Source: Saccharobesus litoralis
GTDB lineage: Bacteria; Pseudomonadota; Gammaproteobacteria; Enterobacterales; Alteromonadaceae
Length of the DNA: 64,000 nucleotides
Assembly: GCF_003063625.1 (NCBI RefSeq)
Contig: NZ_CP026604.1
Location: 806,001 to 870,000 of the forward strand
Direction: 5' to 3'
Shown piece after piece: positions 47,655 to 56,932 of this stretch. Numbering within the stretch: position 1 is the stretch's first letter; each line of letters begins with the position of its first letter. The notes beneath the pieces are model-generated. The model was not told the origin of the DNA and made no database searches. It saw nothing but the letters and a program-made list of their open reading frames with translations. Position numbers and translations under genes: made by a program.

Positions 47655-49571
47655 CTATAACTGCTGCCTTAACATATCAATAGAAATACCTTGTTTTTCT
47701 ATGGCATGTTTACCCATTCTAAGCCACATTTGGGTAACTTCTTGCTTGATAAAACCAAGGTATCTGTCCATTTCAACTTGCTCATTTTTGCGTTTGTATA
47801 CGCCATACAAAAATAAAGCGGTATTTAATGCTTCACTCGGATGAGCATTAAGGTTCAATAGCCTAAACGATTCTTGGGCATGCTCAATGGCCATGCGCTC
47901 GTTGTCTTGCGCTAAGTAAATATGAGCAATTTGCATATGGTCGTAACCATCATAGCTTTCTGGGTTTGGATATAACGCCAACGCCTCATGCCAACGTTTT
48001 TGTCTAACTAAAAACTTAGCGTAGCCTGTCACCGCCATCTCTTTTACCCAGTGTTGTTGTGTAGGTTCAAATATCGCCAATACGCGCTGATAGTATTCTT
48101 CAGCTTTTTTAGGATCAGACCATTGGTTATACAACGCTTTTTGGTAATAGACTTCCGCGTAATGCTGGTGCGGCATCTTATATTTATCCAGCAATAATTC
48201 GGCTTGATACAAGTAATAATTTCTATCTTCTTTGTGTTTAAACTTTGCCGCTAGCACAGCTAAATAAGTATGGGCCCGCACTTCAATGCCATAAAGCCCA
48301 GCCTGATTTGCGGTCTTGGCCTCCAATAACTGGTATTTTTTAACTTTGTCGTAGTCGTTTTCATGCAAACCTACAATGGCAAACTTACGGTAAGTCGCGG
48401 CTATTTTTTCACTATTGCCCAACAAATTAAAGCCTTCTAGTGCCTGAGATAACTTTTGTTCAGCGACAGGATATAAGCCTTGCTGGGTAAGAAACAAACC
48501 TAACTTTAAATACGCATAAGCTTGATAAAACTGATTATTCTGTCTTTTTGCGCTGGCCAGTAATTCTTCAGCTAAGGAAATGCCTTTATTATGATCTTTA
48601 GTGACCTCGATTAACTGGGTTAACAAAAATAGATTTTCTGGGTGTTTGGCATTAAGTAATTCAAGCAATGCAGAATCGAGTTCGCCTGTTTGATTAAGCG
48701 ATTTGGCTAATGGTAATTGAGTTGCCAAGTCGAGGATCTTGTTCAATTGTGCCGCCACCTGCTGACTGTCAGGCCCTTCTACAACCCCAGAAATATTGCC
48801 AACTGAGCCTTGAATAACAAAGTTAACAGCCAAATAGCGATTATATTGCGATACCTGAGTTGCCATTACCAACTGCGTTTGGTCCGCTTTGGTCACCTGC
48901 TTAAAATACAAATTTGGCGTTTCAATAAAGTCATAAAAATTTAGCGAAACATCAGCTTGAGTCTGTAAATAAGGCGCGGCTAACTGACTGCTAGACTGTG
49001 TAAATTGGCTAACTATGGGTTCGGCAACGCTCGCTTGATACGTGAAGGGTAAAACAGAAATAATCGGGCTAGCGACCTCTGTTTTATGATTAAAGGCATG
49101 CCAGCTAAATAAAGACAACAAAAGTAAAACCAATACGCCAATCGCCAAAATACTGCGTTGCATATGTTGCGATATAATAAAGCCTGATCCAGCGACTTGG
49201 CGCAGCGGGTTTGCAACTGCGTTACTTAAGCTTGTAGAGTTTGAACATTGAGTTTGACATTGGTGACTGCTAGCAGGGTGAGAACAAAATGGTAGTTGCC
49301 ATTGGTATCCTTTGCGTGAAAAAGTCTTGATGGCATCGTCACCAAAAATACGCCGCAAATTACTGATATTTTGAAATACAGCTTGCTCAGACACAACTTT
49401 ATCAGCCCAAACCTGGTCGAGAATATCCTGTTTACTCACTACCTCATGCGGTTTTGCCATTAATAAAGCCAATACATTGGCTTCATTCGACCTTAGGTTA
49501 ATAATTTGTCCCGATTTATACAGGGTTAGCTTGTTGCTATCAAAACTAAACTCCTGAAACCGATAGATCAT
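47655..49571 (-). CDS. CadC-like transmembrane transcriptional regulator with TPR sensor
   Basis: The 638-residue protein has an N-terminal OmpR/CadC-type winged helix (about 1-95: FSFDSNKLTL, NLRSNEANVLALLMAKP, VWADKVVSEQAVFQNISNLR, TFSRKGYQW), a linker, one membrane span (about 140-158), and a large periplasmic part ending in TPR-like helices (about 340-620). This ToxR/CadC arrangement binds DNA while embedded in the membrane and responds to periplasmic signals. Its targets are unknown; the galactan-related genes (GH117, FGE-like) upstream are candidates, since a copy of its own leader sequence lies between them. Confidence 0.88.
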   Translation of the reverse strand: MIYRFQEFSFDSNKLTLYKSGQIINLRSNEANVLALLMAKPHEVVSKQDILDQVWADKVVSEQAVFQNISNLRRIFGDDAIKTFSRKGYQWQLPFCSHPASSHQCQTQCSNSTSLSNAVANPLRQVAGSGFIISQHMQRSILAIGVLVLLLLSLFSWHAFNHKTEVASPIISVLPFTYQASVAEPIVSQFTQSSSQLAAPYLQTQADVSLNFYDFIETPNLYFKQVTKADQTQLVMATQVSQYNRYLAVNFVIQGSVGNISGVVEGPDSQQVAAQLNKILDLATQLPLAKSLNQTGELDSALLELLNAKHPENLFLLTQLIEVTKDHNKGISLAEELLASAKRQNNQFYQAYAYLKLGLFLTQQGLYPVAEQKLSQALEGFNLLGNSEKIAATYRKFAIVGLHENDYDKVKKYQLLEAKTANQAGLYGIEVRAHTYLAVLAAKFKHKEDRNYYLYQAELLLDKYKMPHQHYAEVYYQKALYNQWSDPKKAEEYYQRVLAIFEPTQQHWVKEMAVTGYAKFLVRQKRWHEALALYPNPESYDGYDHMQIAHIYLAQDNERMAIEHAQESFRLLNLNAHPSEALNTALFLYGVYKRKNEQVEMDRYLGFIKQEVTQMWLRMGKHAIEKQGISIDMLRQQL

Positions 49572-49663
49572 CTTCTGCTTTTCCTTTGCCTATTCCTTAA
49601 CTCGCAGCAAAGTGTACTGAATATTCAACATAAAGTCTTTTCTGTAAAGGCAATCCAATACAG
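49571..49663. promoter_or_regulatory. Regulator leader region, duplicated at 44327-44416
   Basis: About 90 bp directly upstream of the regulator ATG matches 44327-44416 with few changes (shared phrases CTTCTGC, TTTTCCTTTGC, GCAAAGTG, ACTGAATATTCAAC, TAAAGTCTTTT, CAATACAG/TGATACAG). Confidence 0.55.
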
Positions 49664-49721
49664 AGAAATCATAAAACTCAGTCCCAAAACAAAACACAAT
49701 CAAAAACTAACGCCTTAACTC

Positions 49722-49895
49722 AAAAGTTTTGAACGGTTGAATTTATAACCTCTAGTTAAGTTATAGGGTCGATTTTACATCAACGAACCTTGCGTTAGTC
49801 GAAATAAATTCGGCCCACAATGGAGCCTGTATTTAGTTTTAATCTTGCACACTTTTCTACTTAGGTTGTTAATAAAAACGAGTTCAACATGTTAT
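49722..49895. repeat. Dispersed ~170-bp repeat, copy 2
   Basis: It runs from TCAAAAGTTTTGAACGGTTG to AACGAGTTCAACATG and matches 38190-38370. An 81-codon frame that begins in its last bases is not credible. The rest of the 49.9-50.5 kb gap holds a MITE-like copy and a gene remnant, listed separately. Confidence 0.65.
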
Positions 49896-50139
49896 TACTT
49901 TTGTCCGATATGCTAACCTGTTTGTTTGGCTGCAACAGTGTTGGATTACGTTTAGCCCCTTTGTCGTCGGCAATGTGTCCAAGTTTTCATAAGGACAATA
50001 TACCGGTTCGCCTCGTCAATACGTATCTTGGCCAGGGAACGGAATGGCTACCATTAGAGTCTGTTTACCCATTACCACCACAAAATATGCAAGTTCAGCT
50101 TAGTAAAACAAATTTTGGTCATTACTATGCATAAAATAA

Positions 50140-50337
50140 TATAGTCAAAGCGATCAGGGTTTAGAGGAAGCCGTCAAAGCTACCGCGTCGTGCTCTCGCC
50201 CCTCGCTTAAAGCGCCTACTTTTGGTACCTGCATCCATGCAGGCAAGCTTCGAATCCCTATGAGCATATGATCTATTATGTGATTAGGGTGAGTAAGCGC
50301 AGACAATGAACCATAAGGCCTGAGCGAGAAGACTATA
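50140..50337. mobile_element. MITE-like element, copy 3
   Basis: TATAGTCAAAGCGATCAGG (50140) and CCTGAGCGAGAAGACTATA (to 50337) bound a 198-bp non-coding element of the same family, directly adjoining a short coding remnant. Confidence 0.75.
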
Positions 50338-50343
50338 CAACAG

Positions 50344-50475
50344 ATGCGAGCTTTTGACGTGGGATTACTTAAAGGAAAAGCATGGCAACAACAAGAACAT
50401 TTAGCAGCGGTACATCGTTCTTGCCATGTGGCGCAAAATGAAAAGCGCGTGTTATTAACAATCGATCCTATGTGA
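50344..50475 (+). pseudogene. 43-codon coding remnant next to MITE copy 3
   Basis: A frame from ATG 50344 to TGA 50473 encodes MRAFDVGLLKG, KAWQQQEHLAAVHRS and a C-terminal KRVLLTIDPM; composition looks protein-like rather than repeat-derived. If the MITE is removed at its TA ends, the frame extends left by seven codons to another ATG (near 50127). This suggests the element landed at the 5' end of a small gene. I do not recognise the protein. Confidence 0.3.
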
Positions 50476-50489
50476 TCGATTGTTAATAA
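50452..50489. repeat. Perfect 16-bp inverted repeat
   Basis: TTATTAACAATCGATC (50452-50467) and GATCGATTGTTAATAA (50474-50489) are exact complements with a six-base spacer. The right end is 40 bp from the marC stop. It could terminate marC or mark an old element end. Confidence 0.6.
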
Positions 50490-50529
50490 GAATTAGGGAA
50501 TAGACTAAAGCTCGGCTTAAAGACAAAGA

Positions 50530-51138
50530 CTACAATTTAAAATAGCTAGTTAATCCATTTAAGGTATTAGTCATGGCGACAGCGGCTAAAATTAACCCCA
50601 TGACTTTACTAATGACAATAGCGCCAGCATTACCAATTAAACGATGAATTTTACTTGCAACCAACATTAACAAAAGCGCCAACATCACCACAAGAACCAT
50701 AACACCCGCTACTTGAACCTGCTGCCATAATTCAACCTTGGCATTTTCGGTCATCAGTACCGCTGCTAGCATTGCCCCCGGCCCTGCAATAGATGGCACC
50801 GCCAATGGAAAAATTGCGGTTTCATGGTATTGCTCAGCTAGCCTTAATTCTTCCTCGGGCTTACTTTCACCAAATATCATCGACAGTGCAAAAATAAACA
50901 ACACAATACCGCCAGCAATTTGAAACGCTGAAAGAGGTATAGACATAGCTGTTAAAATTAACTCCCCTGCGATAACAAAAAATAGCAATATAACAGCAGC
51001 TACCAAACCCGACATGACAGCTATTTTTCTTTTGGCTTTTTCGTCATACCCACGGGTTGCGGCAATAAAAACAGGGACTGTACCAATAGGGTCAATAACC
51101 GCAAAAAATACGATAAATACCGCTAAAAAATCAATCAT
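50530..51138 (-). CDS. marC: MarC family integral membrane protein
   Basis: The 202-residue protein has six hydrophobic segments and the family signatures VIDPIGTVPVFIAATRG in the first loop and FPLAVPSIAGPGAMLAAV in the middle. MarC/UPF0056 proteins are inner-membrane proteins of unclear role (not antibiotic exporters as once thought). It is an isolated gene between two MITE-like copies. Confidence 0.9.
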   Translation of the reverse strand: MIDFLAVFIVFFAVIDPIGTVPVFIAATRGYDEKAKRKIAVMSGLVAAVILLFFVIAGELILTAMSIPLSAFQIAGGIVLFIFALSMIFGESKPEEELRLAEQYHETAIFPLAVPSIAGPGAMLAAVLMTENAKVELWQQVQVAGVMVLVVMLALLLMLVASKIHRLIGNAGAIVISKVMGLILAAVAMTNTLNGLTSYFKL

Positions 51139-51249
51139 GTACGCTTAGTAACTTATATATCTTTTGCTCAGATAATAAAGTTAGAAAAAGTAACTGACAA
51201 GCGTTTACTCGTTAGCCATACCTAAAACTTAGCCAACCAAGCTTTTCTC

Positions 51250-51713
51250 TATAGTCAAAGCGATCAGGTTTTAGGGGCAGGTTTCTGGTTCCAGACGAAA
51301 CCTAAGTACTTACATCCCTGTCTCTTGCTCACAAGTTTCAGAAGCGCTCCTTTCGGTCAATGGGGGGAAATTTTATCACCGAAGCTTAGGAAAATACCCT
51401 CGTCTTCCTCGCGCATGCGGGGAGGCAGCGACTTTTGGTTAGCTTGTGATAATTAATATTTGTGTAGAAAAGACAGACTTACATCCATGTAAGCAAAGCC
51501 GTCAAAGCTACCGCGTCCTGCTAACGCCCCTCGCTTAAAGCGCCTACTTTTGGTACCTGCATCCATGCAGGCAAGCTTCGAGACCCCATGAGTATATGCT
51601 CTATTATGTGATTGGGGCCGCCTAAATGGATTTAGGTGTTAGGACGACGCAGGAGCCAAAGTCGAGTGTAAGCGCCGACAATGAACCATTAAAGCTTGAG
51701 CGTGAAGACTATA
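51250..51713. mobile_element. MITE-like element, copy 4 (long, composite)
   Basis: Bounded by TATAGTCAAAGCGATCAGG (51250) and a GACTATA end (51707-51713), this 464-bp copy shares internal blocks with copy 1, including GTTTCAGAAGCGCTCCTTTCG-like and GACAGACTTACATCCATGTA phrases. The remainder of the 51.1-51.8 kb gap shows no gene. Confidence 0.7.
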
Positions 51714-51819
51714 GTTAGCATCAACTCAAAAACAATAGTTTCCACCAACCAAGTTATAGTAGATGCGGCGATGTATGTTAACATTCACACCTAATTTAAA
51801 ATTCAGTTAGAAATAAGAT

Positions 51820-52572
51820 TTGCAACAGTTACTACGCCCTATTTACGATTTTTTGCATTGCGAAACACCAGACTCATGGATAAGCGCAGCTAAGCAACCC
51901 GAAAACCTGACGATGTTGTTAACCGATCACATGATTTGTGAGCTTAAAGCGGCACAAACAGCCATGTGGTTAATTCGTAAATACGCAGTAGATAAAGACA
52001 GTAGCGATGCCTTGCTTGCCTGGTTAAAGCCTTATGAAGACTTTATCTATCGCAAAAACGGCTCAATTGACGATTTAGCCAATAAAAATCGCTTGTCTAA
52101 AAATATTGTACCTAAAAGTAACTCACCTTACGGTCAAGACTTAATTGATAAAATGGTCTTGTTGATAAAAGAAGAATTACATCATTTTTATCAAGTTTTA
52201 GAAATAATGGAAAACCGCGGCATTGCTTATGACAACATCAGTGCAGGTCGATATGCCAAGGGCTTGATCCGTCATGTAAAAACGTATGAACCTGATACGC
52301 TAATCGATAAACTGATTTGTGGTGCTTATATCGAAGCCCGATCATGCGAACGCTTTGCTAAGCTCGCGCCCCACATGGATGATGAATTAAATAAGTTTTA
52401 CGTTTCACTATTACGCTCGGAAGCGCGCCACTATCAGGATTACTTAACACTAGCCGAAGAAATTGCCGGACATGACATAACTGAACGCGTAGCCTTTTTT
52501 GGCAAAATTGAAGCTGAATTAATTTCATCACCCGATGTTGACTTTAAGTTTCACAGTGGCTGCCCTGCTTAG
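51820..52572 (+). CDS. miaE: tRNA-(ms2io6A) hydroxylase MiaE
   Basis: The 250-residue protein is a di-iron ferritin-like hydroxylase that converts ms2i6A37 to ms2io6A37 in tRNA. Iron ligands are in the helices MICELKAAQTAMW, KEELHHFYQVLEIM, YIEARSCERF and RSEARHYQDYL (the E...ExxH pairs). The TTG at 51820 follows an in-frame TAA almost at once, and no ATG occurs before the conserved LLRPIYDFLHCETPDSW, so TTG is the likely start. Confidence 0.93.
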   Translation: MQQLLRPIYDFLHCETPDSWISAAKQPENLTMLLTDHMICELKAAQTAMWLIRKYAVDKDSSDALLAWLKPYEDFIYRKNGSIDDLANKNRLSKNIVPKSNSPYGQDLIDKMVLLIKEELHHFYQVLEIMENRGIAYDNISAGRYAKGLIRHVKTYEPDTLIDKLICGAYIEARSCERFAKLAPHMDDELNKFYVSLLRSEARHYQDYLTLAEEIAGHDITERVAFFGKIEAELISSPDVDFKFHSGCPA

Positions 52573-52962
52573 CGGCCATTGCAAATATTAATGCGTTCTA
52601 CCGCTTACCGCACTAAATTTAGCCACTTAATTTGATGCATAAAAAAGCCTATTGTCGGCACAAAAATCAATATAACACTACCCCATTATAGGATAGCCAC
52701 CTCTTTGTACACATTCTTAAATCGAGTGAATTTAAATCACAGGTGCAACACTCCAATTGCACCTGAACACCTTTTCTATTTAACAGTTCTCTTCGAGCAT
52801 TTACCCTCATCAACCCATGAAAAAACACGAATTGTAAGGTGTTTAATATCCCGTTAATGTTAACTATTATTTATTCCAAATTGACTATGATAAATGATTG
52901 CAGTCGGCGAATTCTTCCTTAAACTAGCAACGGAAAATATAACATACAAAGATATAGGAAAA
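52573..52962. other. Gene-free interval
   Basis: A 9-bp inverted repeat CAGGTGCAA / TTGCACCTG (52740-52765) followed by a weak T-run may terminate miaE. The rest is AT-rich promoter sequence for the protease gene. Confidence 0.4.
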
Positions 52963-54171
52963 ATGGATATTAAATTACGGAGCTTTCTAGTTGCCCTGCT
53001 AGTCGTACTATTAGCTAGCTGTGCCAACACTCAGCGCACCACAGGTCAAAAAAAATATAAAATTGCTAAAGACGTTAGCATTCCTAACGCCACCCAAATT
53101 GCAGTTTATCTTCCAGAAAAAACCGCCAACTCTAAGTTTTGGGTTAACGCCACTAACAACTGGCATGAGCCTGGCAAAGCCTTTAAAGAATCAATAGAAA
53201 AAGCCCTCGGTAAATATTTTACTAATGTTGTTTGGTTTGACCAAGCCAGTGACACTAAACCTAATGTTTATATGAGCTTATCGCCTGATTGGGACTATAA
53301 TTCAGGCAAGATCGAAATGGATATGCAGTACAAGATCTTTGACAGTTCCGGAAAGGTCTTAGTCGACAATAAGTACGAAACATCTTCAGGGTTAAACTTT
53401 CACGCCCCCGATGCCGCTTATTACAATTCTAGCTATCAAGCCGTTGAAAAACTCGCGGTTAACTTTTTGAATAAATTAAAGCCGAATGTCACGCAATTCC
53501 CTGCTAATTTGGCGATGAATCAATTCGCGTTAGAAAAATTCGTTAATATTAAAAAACCGGTTAGCAGCGGCACTGGCTTTTTCTTAAATCCGCAAGGTGT
53601 TGTGCTGACAGCTAATCACGTAATAGACGATTGCTTGCTAATTAAAGTAAAACAAGGCGAACTATTAACAGATGCCACATTAAGTCATTCAAGCCAACTA
53701 CTCGATGTAGCCGTGTTAAACACCAATCATGAAATTGATACTTACCTAAAGTTACGTGACAAAAATGAACTGACTCTAGGTGAAAAACTAACTACAGTGA
53801 GTTATCCGTTAAAGGGATTGCTTGAATCGTCTCCTAACATGACATTTGGCAATGTTACCTCTAAAAAAGCCTTAACAGGTTCTTTAGGTTTATATCAATT
53901 TAGTGCACCCATTCAACCTGGTTCTAGCGGCGGTGCGATTGTTTCAGAACAGTCTGAATTAATTGGTATGGTGACGAGTACATTAAACGTCACTAATTTA
54001 GCCAAAAAAGGGGTTATTCCACAAAATGTTAACTTTGCTTTAGACGTTAAATACTTACGAAAATTCCTTGATAAAAATCAGGTCGGTTACGAAACCAGCG
54101 CTGAGCAATCTGCGGCAAACTTTAGTGAATCAGCATTAGGTACAGCGGTGCAAATCGCTTGTTATCAATAA
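52963..54171 (+). CDS. Trypsin-like serine protease lipoprotein
   Basis: The 402-residue lipoprotein (LLASC) has an uncharacterised N-terminal domain (about 20-190) and a trypsin-like (S1C/DegP-type) protease domain (about 205-370). The triad is visible: His in LTANHVI, Asp in QLLDVAVL, Ser in QPGSSGGAIV. There is no PDZ domain. AGGAAAA directly before ATG 52963 sets the start. It is followed after 16 bp by a gene for a secreted protein, so the pair probably acts together at the envelope; the substrate is unknown. Confidence 0.82.
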   Translation: MDIKLRSFLVALLVVLLASCANTQRTTGQKKYKIAKDVSIPNATQIAVYLPEKTANSKFWVNATNNWHEPGKAFKESIEKALGKYFTNVVWFDQASDTKPNVYMSLSPDWDYNSGKIEMDMQYKIFDSSGKVLVDNKYETSSGLNFHAPDAAYYNSSYQAVEKLAVNFLNKLKPNVTQFPANLAMNQFALEKFVNIKKPVSSGTGFFLNPQGVVLTANHVIDDCLLIKVKQGELLTDATLSHSSQLLDVAVLNTNHEIDTYLKLRDKNELTLGEKLTTVSYPLKGLLESSPNMTFGNVTSKKALTGSLGLYQFSAPIQPGSSGGAIVSEQSELIGMVTSTLNVTNLAKKGVIPQNVNFALDVKYLRKFLDKNQVGYETSAEQSAANFSESALGTAVQIACYQ

Positions 54172-54187
54172 TTCAAGGAGAGTGAAC

Positions 54188-54709
54188 ATGAAATATCTAT
54201 TAGCCGTTTTACTTATCATCAGCTCACCATTTGTCGCTGCAGCAGAAGAAAACAGCAGCAGTCCGCAAATAAAATTTTTAAGTATTTTTGATGACGATAT
54301 TAGTTACGATCTACTTAAGAAATCACCTTTACTTGCTAACTTAGCCAAAGAAGAAGATGCGCCGGGTTGTCCAATTGTCGTTGCCGCTTGGTACGAACAA
54401 GCAGAAAGTGGTGCGTCGGGGGCAGTCACAGGTCTGTTATCTGCATCCACTTTAGGTTTAGTGCCTGTGGTCCGAGGTAAAGATTTCACCATTAAGTATA
54501 AAATCCGCGTTAACGGCAATACGGTATCAGAATACGAATATAAAAAGAGTTTTGTCGATACAGAATTCTTATTTGCTATGGAACACGGCTTAACCGACAA
54601 AGCAAAAGTATGGGTAGTTGAAACCGTTGATTTACTGTTAGCTGATTTAGAAAAAGATCAGAAATTTGCTGAGTTATTACAAGAATACCAATACTACTTT
54701 GGTTCATAA
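54188..54709 (+). CDS. Secreted hypothetical protein, partner of the serine protease
   Basis: The 173-residue protein has a signal peptide (MKYLLAVLLIISSPFVAAA) and no recognised domain. A Gly/Ala-rich stretch SGASGAVTGLLSASTLGLVP at about 75-95 could insert into or touch a membrane. AAGGAG is ideally placed before ATG 54188. Its 16-bp gap from the protease gene implies one operon, ended by the terminator at 54744. Confidence 0.65.
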   Translation: MKYLLAVLLIISSPFVAAAEENSSSPQIKFLSIFDDDISYDLLKKSPLLANLAKEEDAPGCPIVVAAWYEQAESGASGAVTGLLSASTLGLVPVVRGKDFTIKYKIRVNGNTVSEYEYKKSFVDTEFLFAMEHGLTDKAKVWVVETVDLLLADLEKDQKFAELLQEYQYYFGS

Positions 54710-54743
54710 TTTGCTTGTCTTAAACAATAAGCAATAAGCCACT

Positions 54744-54774
54744 AAAAAGCACTTGACTTAACCAAGTGCTTTTT
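54744..54774 (+). terminator. Intrinsic terminator
   Basis: AAAAAGCACTTG (54744-54755), a seven-base loop and CAAGTGCTTTTT (54763-54774) form a 12-bp stem with a T-run, ending the protease operon and possibly also the convergent LysR gene. Confidence 0.85.
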
Positions 54775-54831
54775 AAACTCACTAACTTAAAACCACCCAT
54801 TACTTTTTAACGCTTTCAACTTTTCTCCTAT

Positions 54832-55731
54832 CTAACTTATCTCCCAATAGGGAACATCAGAAAAGCGCGAGGCATAAAAGTCGATAAACGCTCTTACTTT
54901 GGGTGCTAATAACCGAGAACTCGGATAAACGGCCCAAACAGCCGTATCTGAAGCCAAAGGAAATTCTGGCAACACCTCTACCAACTCTCCTTTTTCTAAG
55001 TGTTTATAGACACTCCATAATGAGCTAATCGTGATGCCAATTCCGGCAACACAAGCGTCTCGCAAGGCTTCGCCATTATCTACGGTTAATGCACCATCAG
55101 CTTTTATTGCCAGCTCCTTGCCATTTCCACAATTAAATAGCCACTGGTTAATACCAGATAACACTATGCATTGATGATGGCTAAGATCATTTGGATGAGC
55201 AGGCGTGCCATACTTAGCCAGATATTCAGGCGATGCACATAAAATTCGTTTATCTTTTGCCAGTTTGCGTGCAATTAAGGTGGAATCTTTTAATGCAGCA
55301 TTGCGTATCGCCACATCAAATCCACCTTCAACCATGTCTATCATCCTATCAGATAAGCGTAAATCAATTTTTAACTCTGGATATTGCGCCAGAAAATCAC
55401 TTAGTGTGGGTATGATATGCATCCGGCCAAACGAAGCAGGGGCCGCAACTCTAAGTGTTCCTTGTGGTAATTTTTCACCTGCGCCAACAGATGCTCGTGC
55501 CGCTTCAACACTCGCGAGCACCTCTTCAGCATGCGGCAAAAAAGCTAACCCTTCCTCGGTAAGAGAGACCTTGCGGGTTGTGCGATGCAATAACCGCACG
55601 CCTAAGCCTTCTTCCAGTTTATTAATATGACTGCTCGCGACCGCGGGGGAAATGCCTAACTCATTGCCAGCCAAACTTATATTATGGGTAGATGCCAAGC
55701 GAACAAACAATTTAAGGTGTTCAATATTCAT
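54832..55731 (-). CDS. LysR-family transcriptional regulator
   Basis: The 299-residue protein has the LysR helix-turn-helix (about 1-60: FVRLASTHNISLAGNELGIS, ASSHINKLEEGLGVRLLHRT) and a substrate-binding domain (about 88-295). It is divergent from the oxidoreductase gene with a 126-bp intergenic region, the usual layout in which LysR proteins control the neighbour. The close resemblance to the DsdC/AaeR-like group that regulates quinone oxidoreductases is inferred. Confidence 0.9.
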   Translation of the reverse strand: MNIEHLKLFVRLASTHNISLAGNELGISPAVASSHINKLEEGLGVRLLHRTTRKVSLTEEGLAFLPHAEEVLASVEAARASVGAGEKLPQGTLRVAAPASFGRMHIIPTLSDFLAQYPELKIDLRLSDRMIDMVEGGFDVAIRNAALKDSTLIARKLAKDKRILCASPEYLAKYGTPAHPNDLSHHQCIVLSGINQWLFNCGNGKELAIKADGALTVDNGEALRDACVAGIGITISSLWSVYKHLEKGELVEVLPEFPLASDTAVWAVYPSSRLLAPKVRAFIDFYASRFSDVPYWEIS

Positions 55732-55857
55732 AACACTATTTTCAATAAAATCTAAAAAGTGATTTTACATTCAAGGATATTATCAAATTAGTTAATGGTA
55801 AATATACTTTCAGCATTAAACATATCCACAACCCAATTTCACATAAAAAGGTATGAC

Positions 55858-56865
55858 ATGATGAAAGCAATGATTCTTAATAGTTATGGTGGCCCAGAGG
55901 TATTTACGGCGGCAGAAGTTGCCAAACCACAAGTTAAAGTTGGCCACGTGTTAGTTAGAATAATGGCCAGTAGTGTTAATACGGTTGATACCATGATCCG
56001 CCAAATGGGTAAAGATTTACCAATATCCCCTGATTTACCCGCGATTTTAGGAATGGACTTCGCCGGAGTCATTGAAGCTGTGGGCGAAGGTGTTAGTGAC
56101 TACCAAATTGGTGACGAAGTTTATGGTTGCGCGGGCGGTTTAGCTGATTTACCCGGCACACTGGCTGAATATATTGTCGCCGATGTACAGTTAATTGCGC
56201 GTAAGGCAAAAAACATTAGCATGCAACAAGCTGCCGCTATTCCTTTAGTCGGTATTACTGCATACGAAGGCCTTAAACGCGCGGGCATTGAAAGTGGTCA
56301 AGACGTATTGGTACATGGCGGCTCGGGCGGCGTGGGTCATATTGCGCTACAACTAGCAAAGTACTTTGGTGCCAATGTTTATTCAACAGGCGGTGGCGAC
56401 AAACAACTGGCGCTAATTGAAGAACTCGGTGCTACCGGTATTAACTACAAAACCCAAACGGTCGCAGACTATGTTGCCCAATATACCAATGGACAAGGCT
56501 TTGATGTGGTATTTGACTCTGTCGGCGGTGCCAATATGCTCAACTCATTTGAAGCGGCTAAATTAAACGGACAAATTGCCTCTACCGTCTCCTTACTAGA
56601 ATTAGATCTGTCTGTTGCGCATTTTAAAGGCTTATCTTTACATGTTGTCTTTATGCTTATCCCTATGCTGCACAACTACAAGCGCCAAGATCACGCTAAC
56701 ATACTCAGCAAAATCACAGAAATAGTCGAAGCGGGTCAATTAATCCCAGTGTTAGATGAAACAAACTTCACGTTGGCAGAAATTGGCCAAGCCCATGAAA
56801 GGTTATCAAGCGGCAAGGCGATGGGTAAAGTAGTAGTAACCAACTCAAAATTATCTGAAATCTAA
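55858..56865 (+). CDS. Zinc-independent MDR oxidoreductase (quinone-reductase-like)
   Basis: The 335-residue medium-chain dehydrogenase/reductase has the GroES-like N-terminus (GPEVFTAAEVAKPQVKVGHV, GMDFAGVIEAVGEGV) and the NADPH-binding motif HGGSGGVGHIALQLAK. The structural zinc Cys cluster is absent, as in quinone oxidoreductases. AAAAGGT sits seven bases before ATG 55858. It probably reduces quinones or reactive enals and is likely under control of the divergent LysR gene. Confidence 0.88.
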   Translation: MMKAMILNSYGGPEVFTAAEVAKPQVKVGHVLVRIMASSVNTVDTMIRQMGKDLPISPDLPAILGMDFAGVIEAVGEGVSDYQIGDEVYGCAGGLADLPGTLAEYIVADVQLIARKAKNISMQQAAAIPLVGITAYEGLKRAGIESGQDVLVHGGSGGVGHIALQLAKYFGANVYSTGGGDKQLALIEELGATGINYKTQTVADYVAQYTNGQGFDVVFDSVGGANMLNSFEAAKLNGQIASTVSLLELDLSVAHFKGLSLHVVFMLIPMLHNYKRQDHANILSKITEIVEAGQLIPVLDETNFTLAEIGQAHERLSSGKAMGKVVVTNSKLSEI

Positions 56866-56881
56866 AGTTAACAATTTTCGC

Positions 56882-56909
56882 AAGTTGGGCTGATAATGCA
56901 GCCCAACTT
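56882..56909. terminator. Bidirectional terminator
   Basis: AAGTTGGGCTG and CAGCCCAACTT flank a six-base loop between the convergent oxidoreductase and GH16 genes. Confidence 0.8.
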
Positions 56910-56932
56910 ATAAAGCTGTAAGAAATACTACA

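Noticed and set aside
49889-50134. 81-codon forward frame between a repeat and a MITE copy
   Set aside because: It starts inside the dispersed repeat, has low-complexity composition and no ribosome binding site.
50452-50489. Perfect palindrome as a replication origin or attachment site
   Set aside because: There are no nearby integrase, phage or replication genes and no direct repeat partner in the window.
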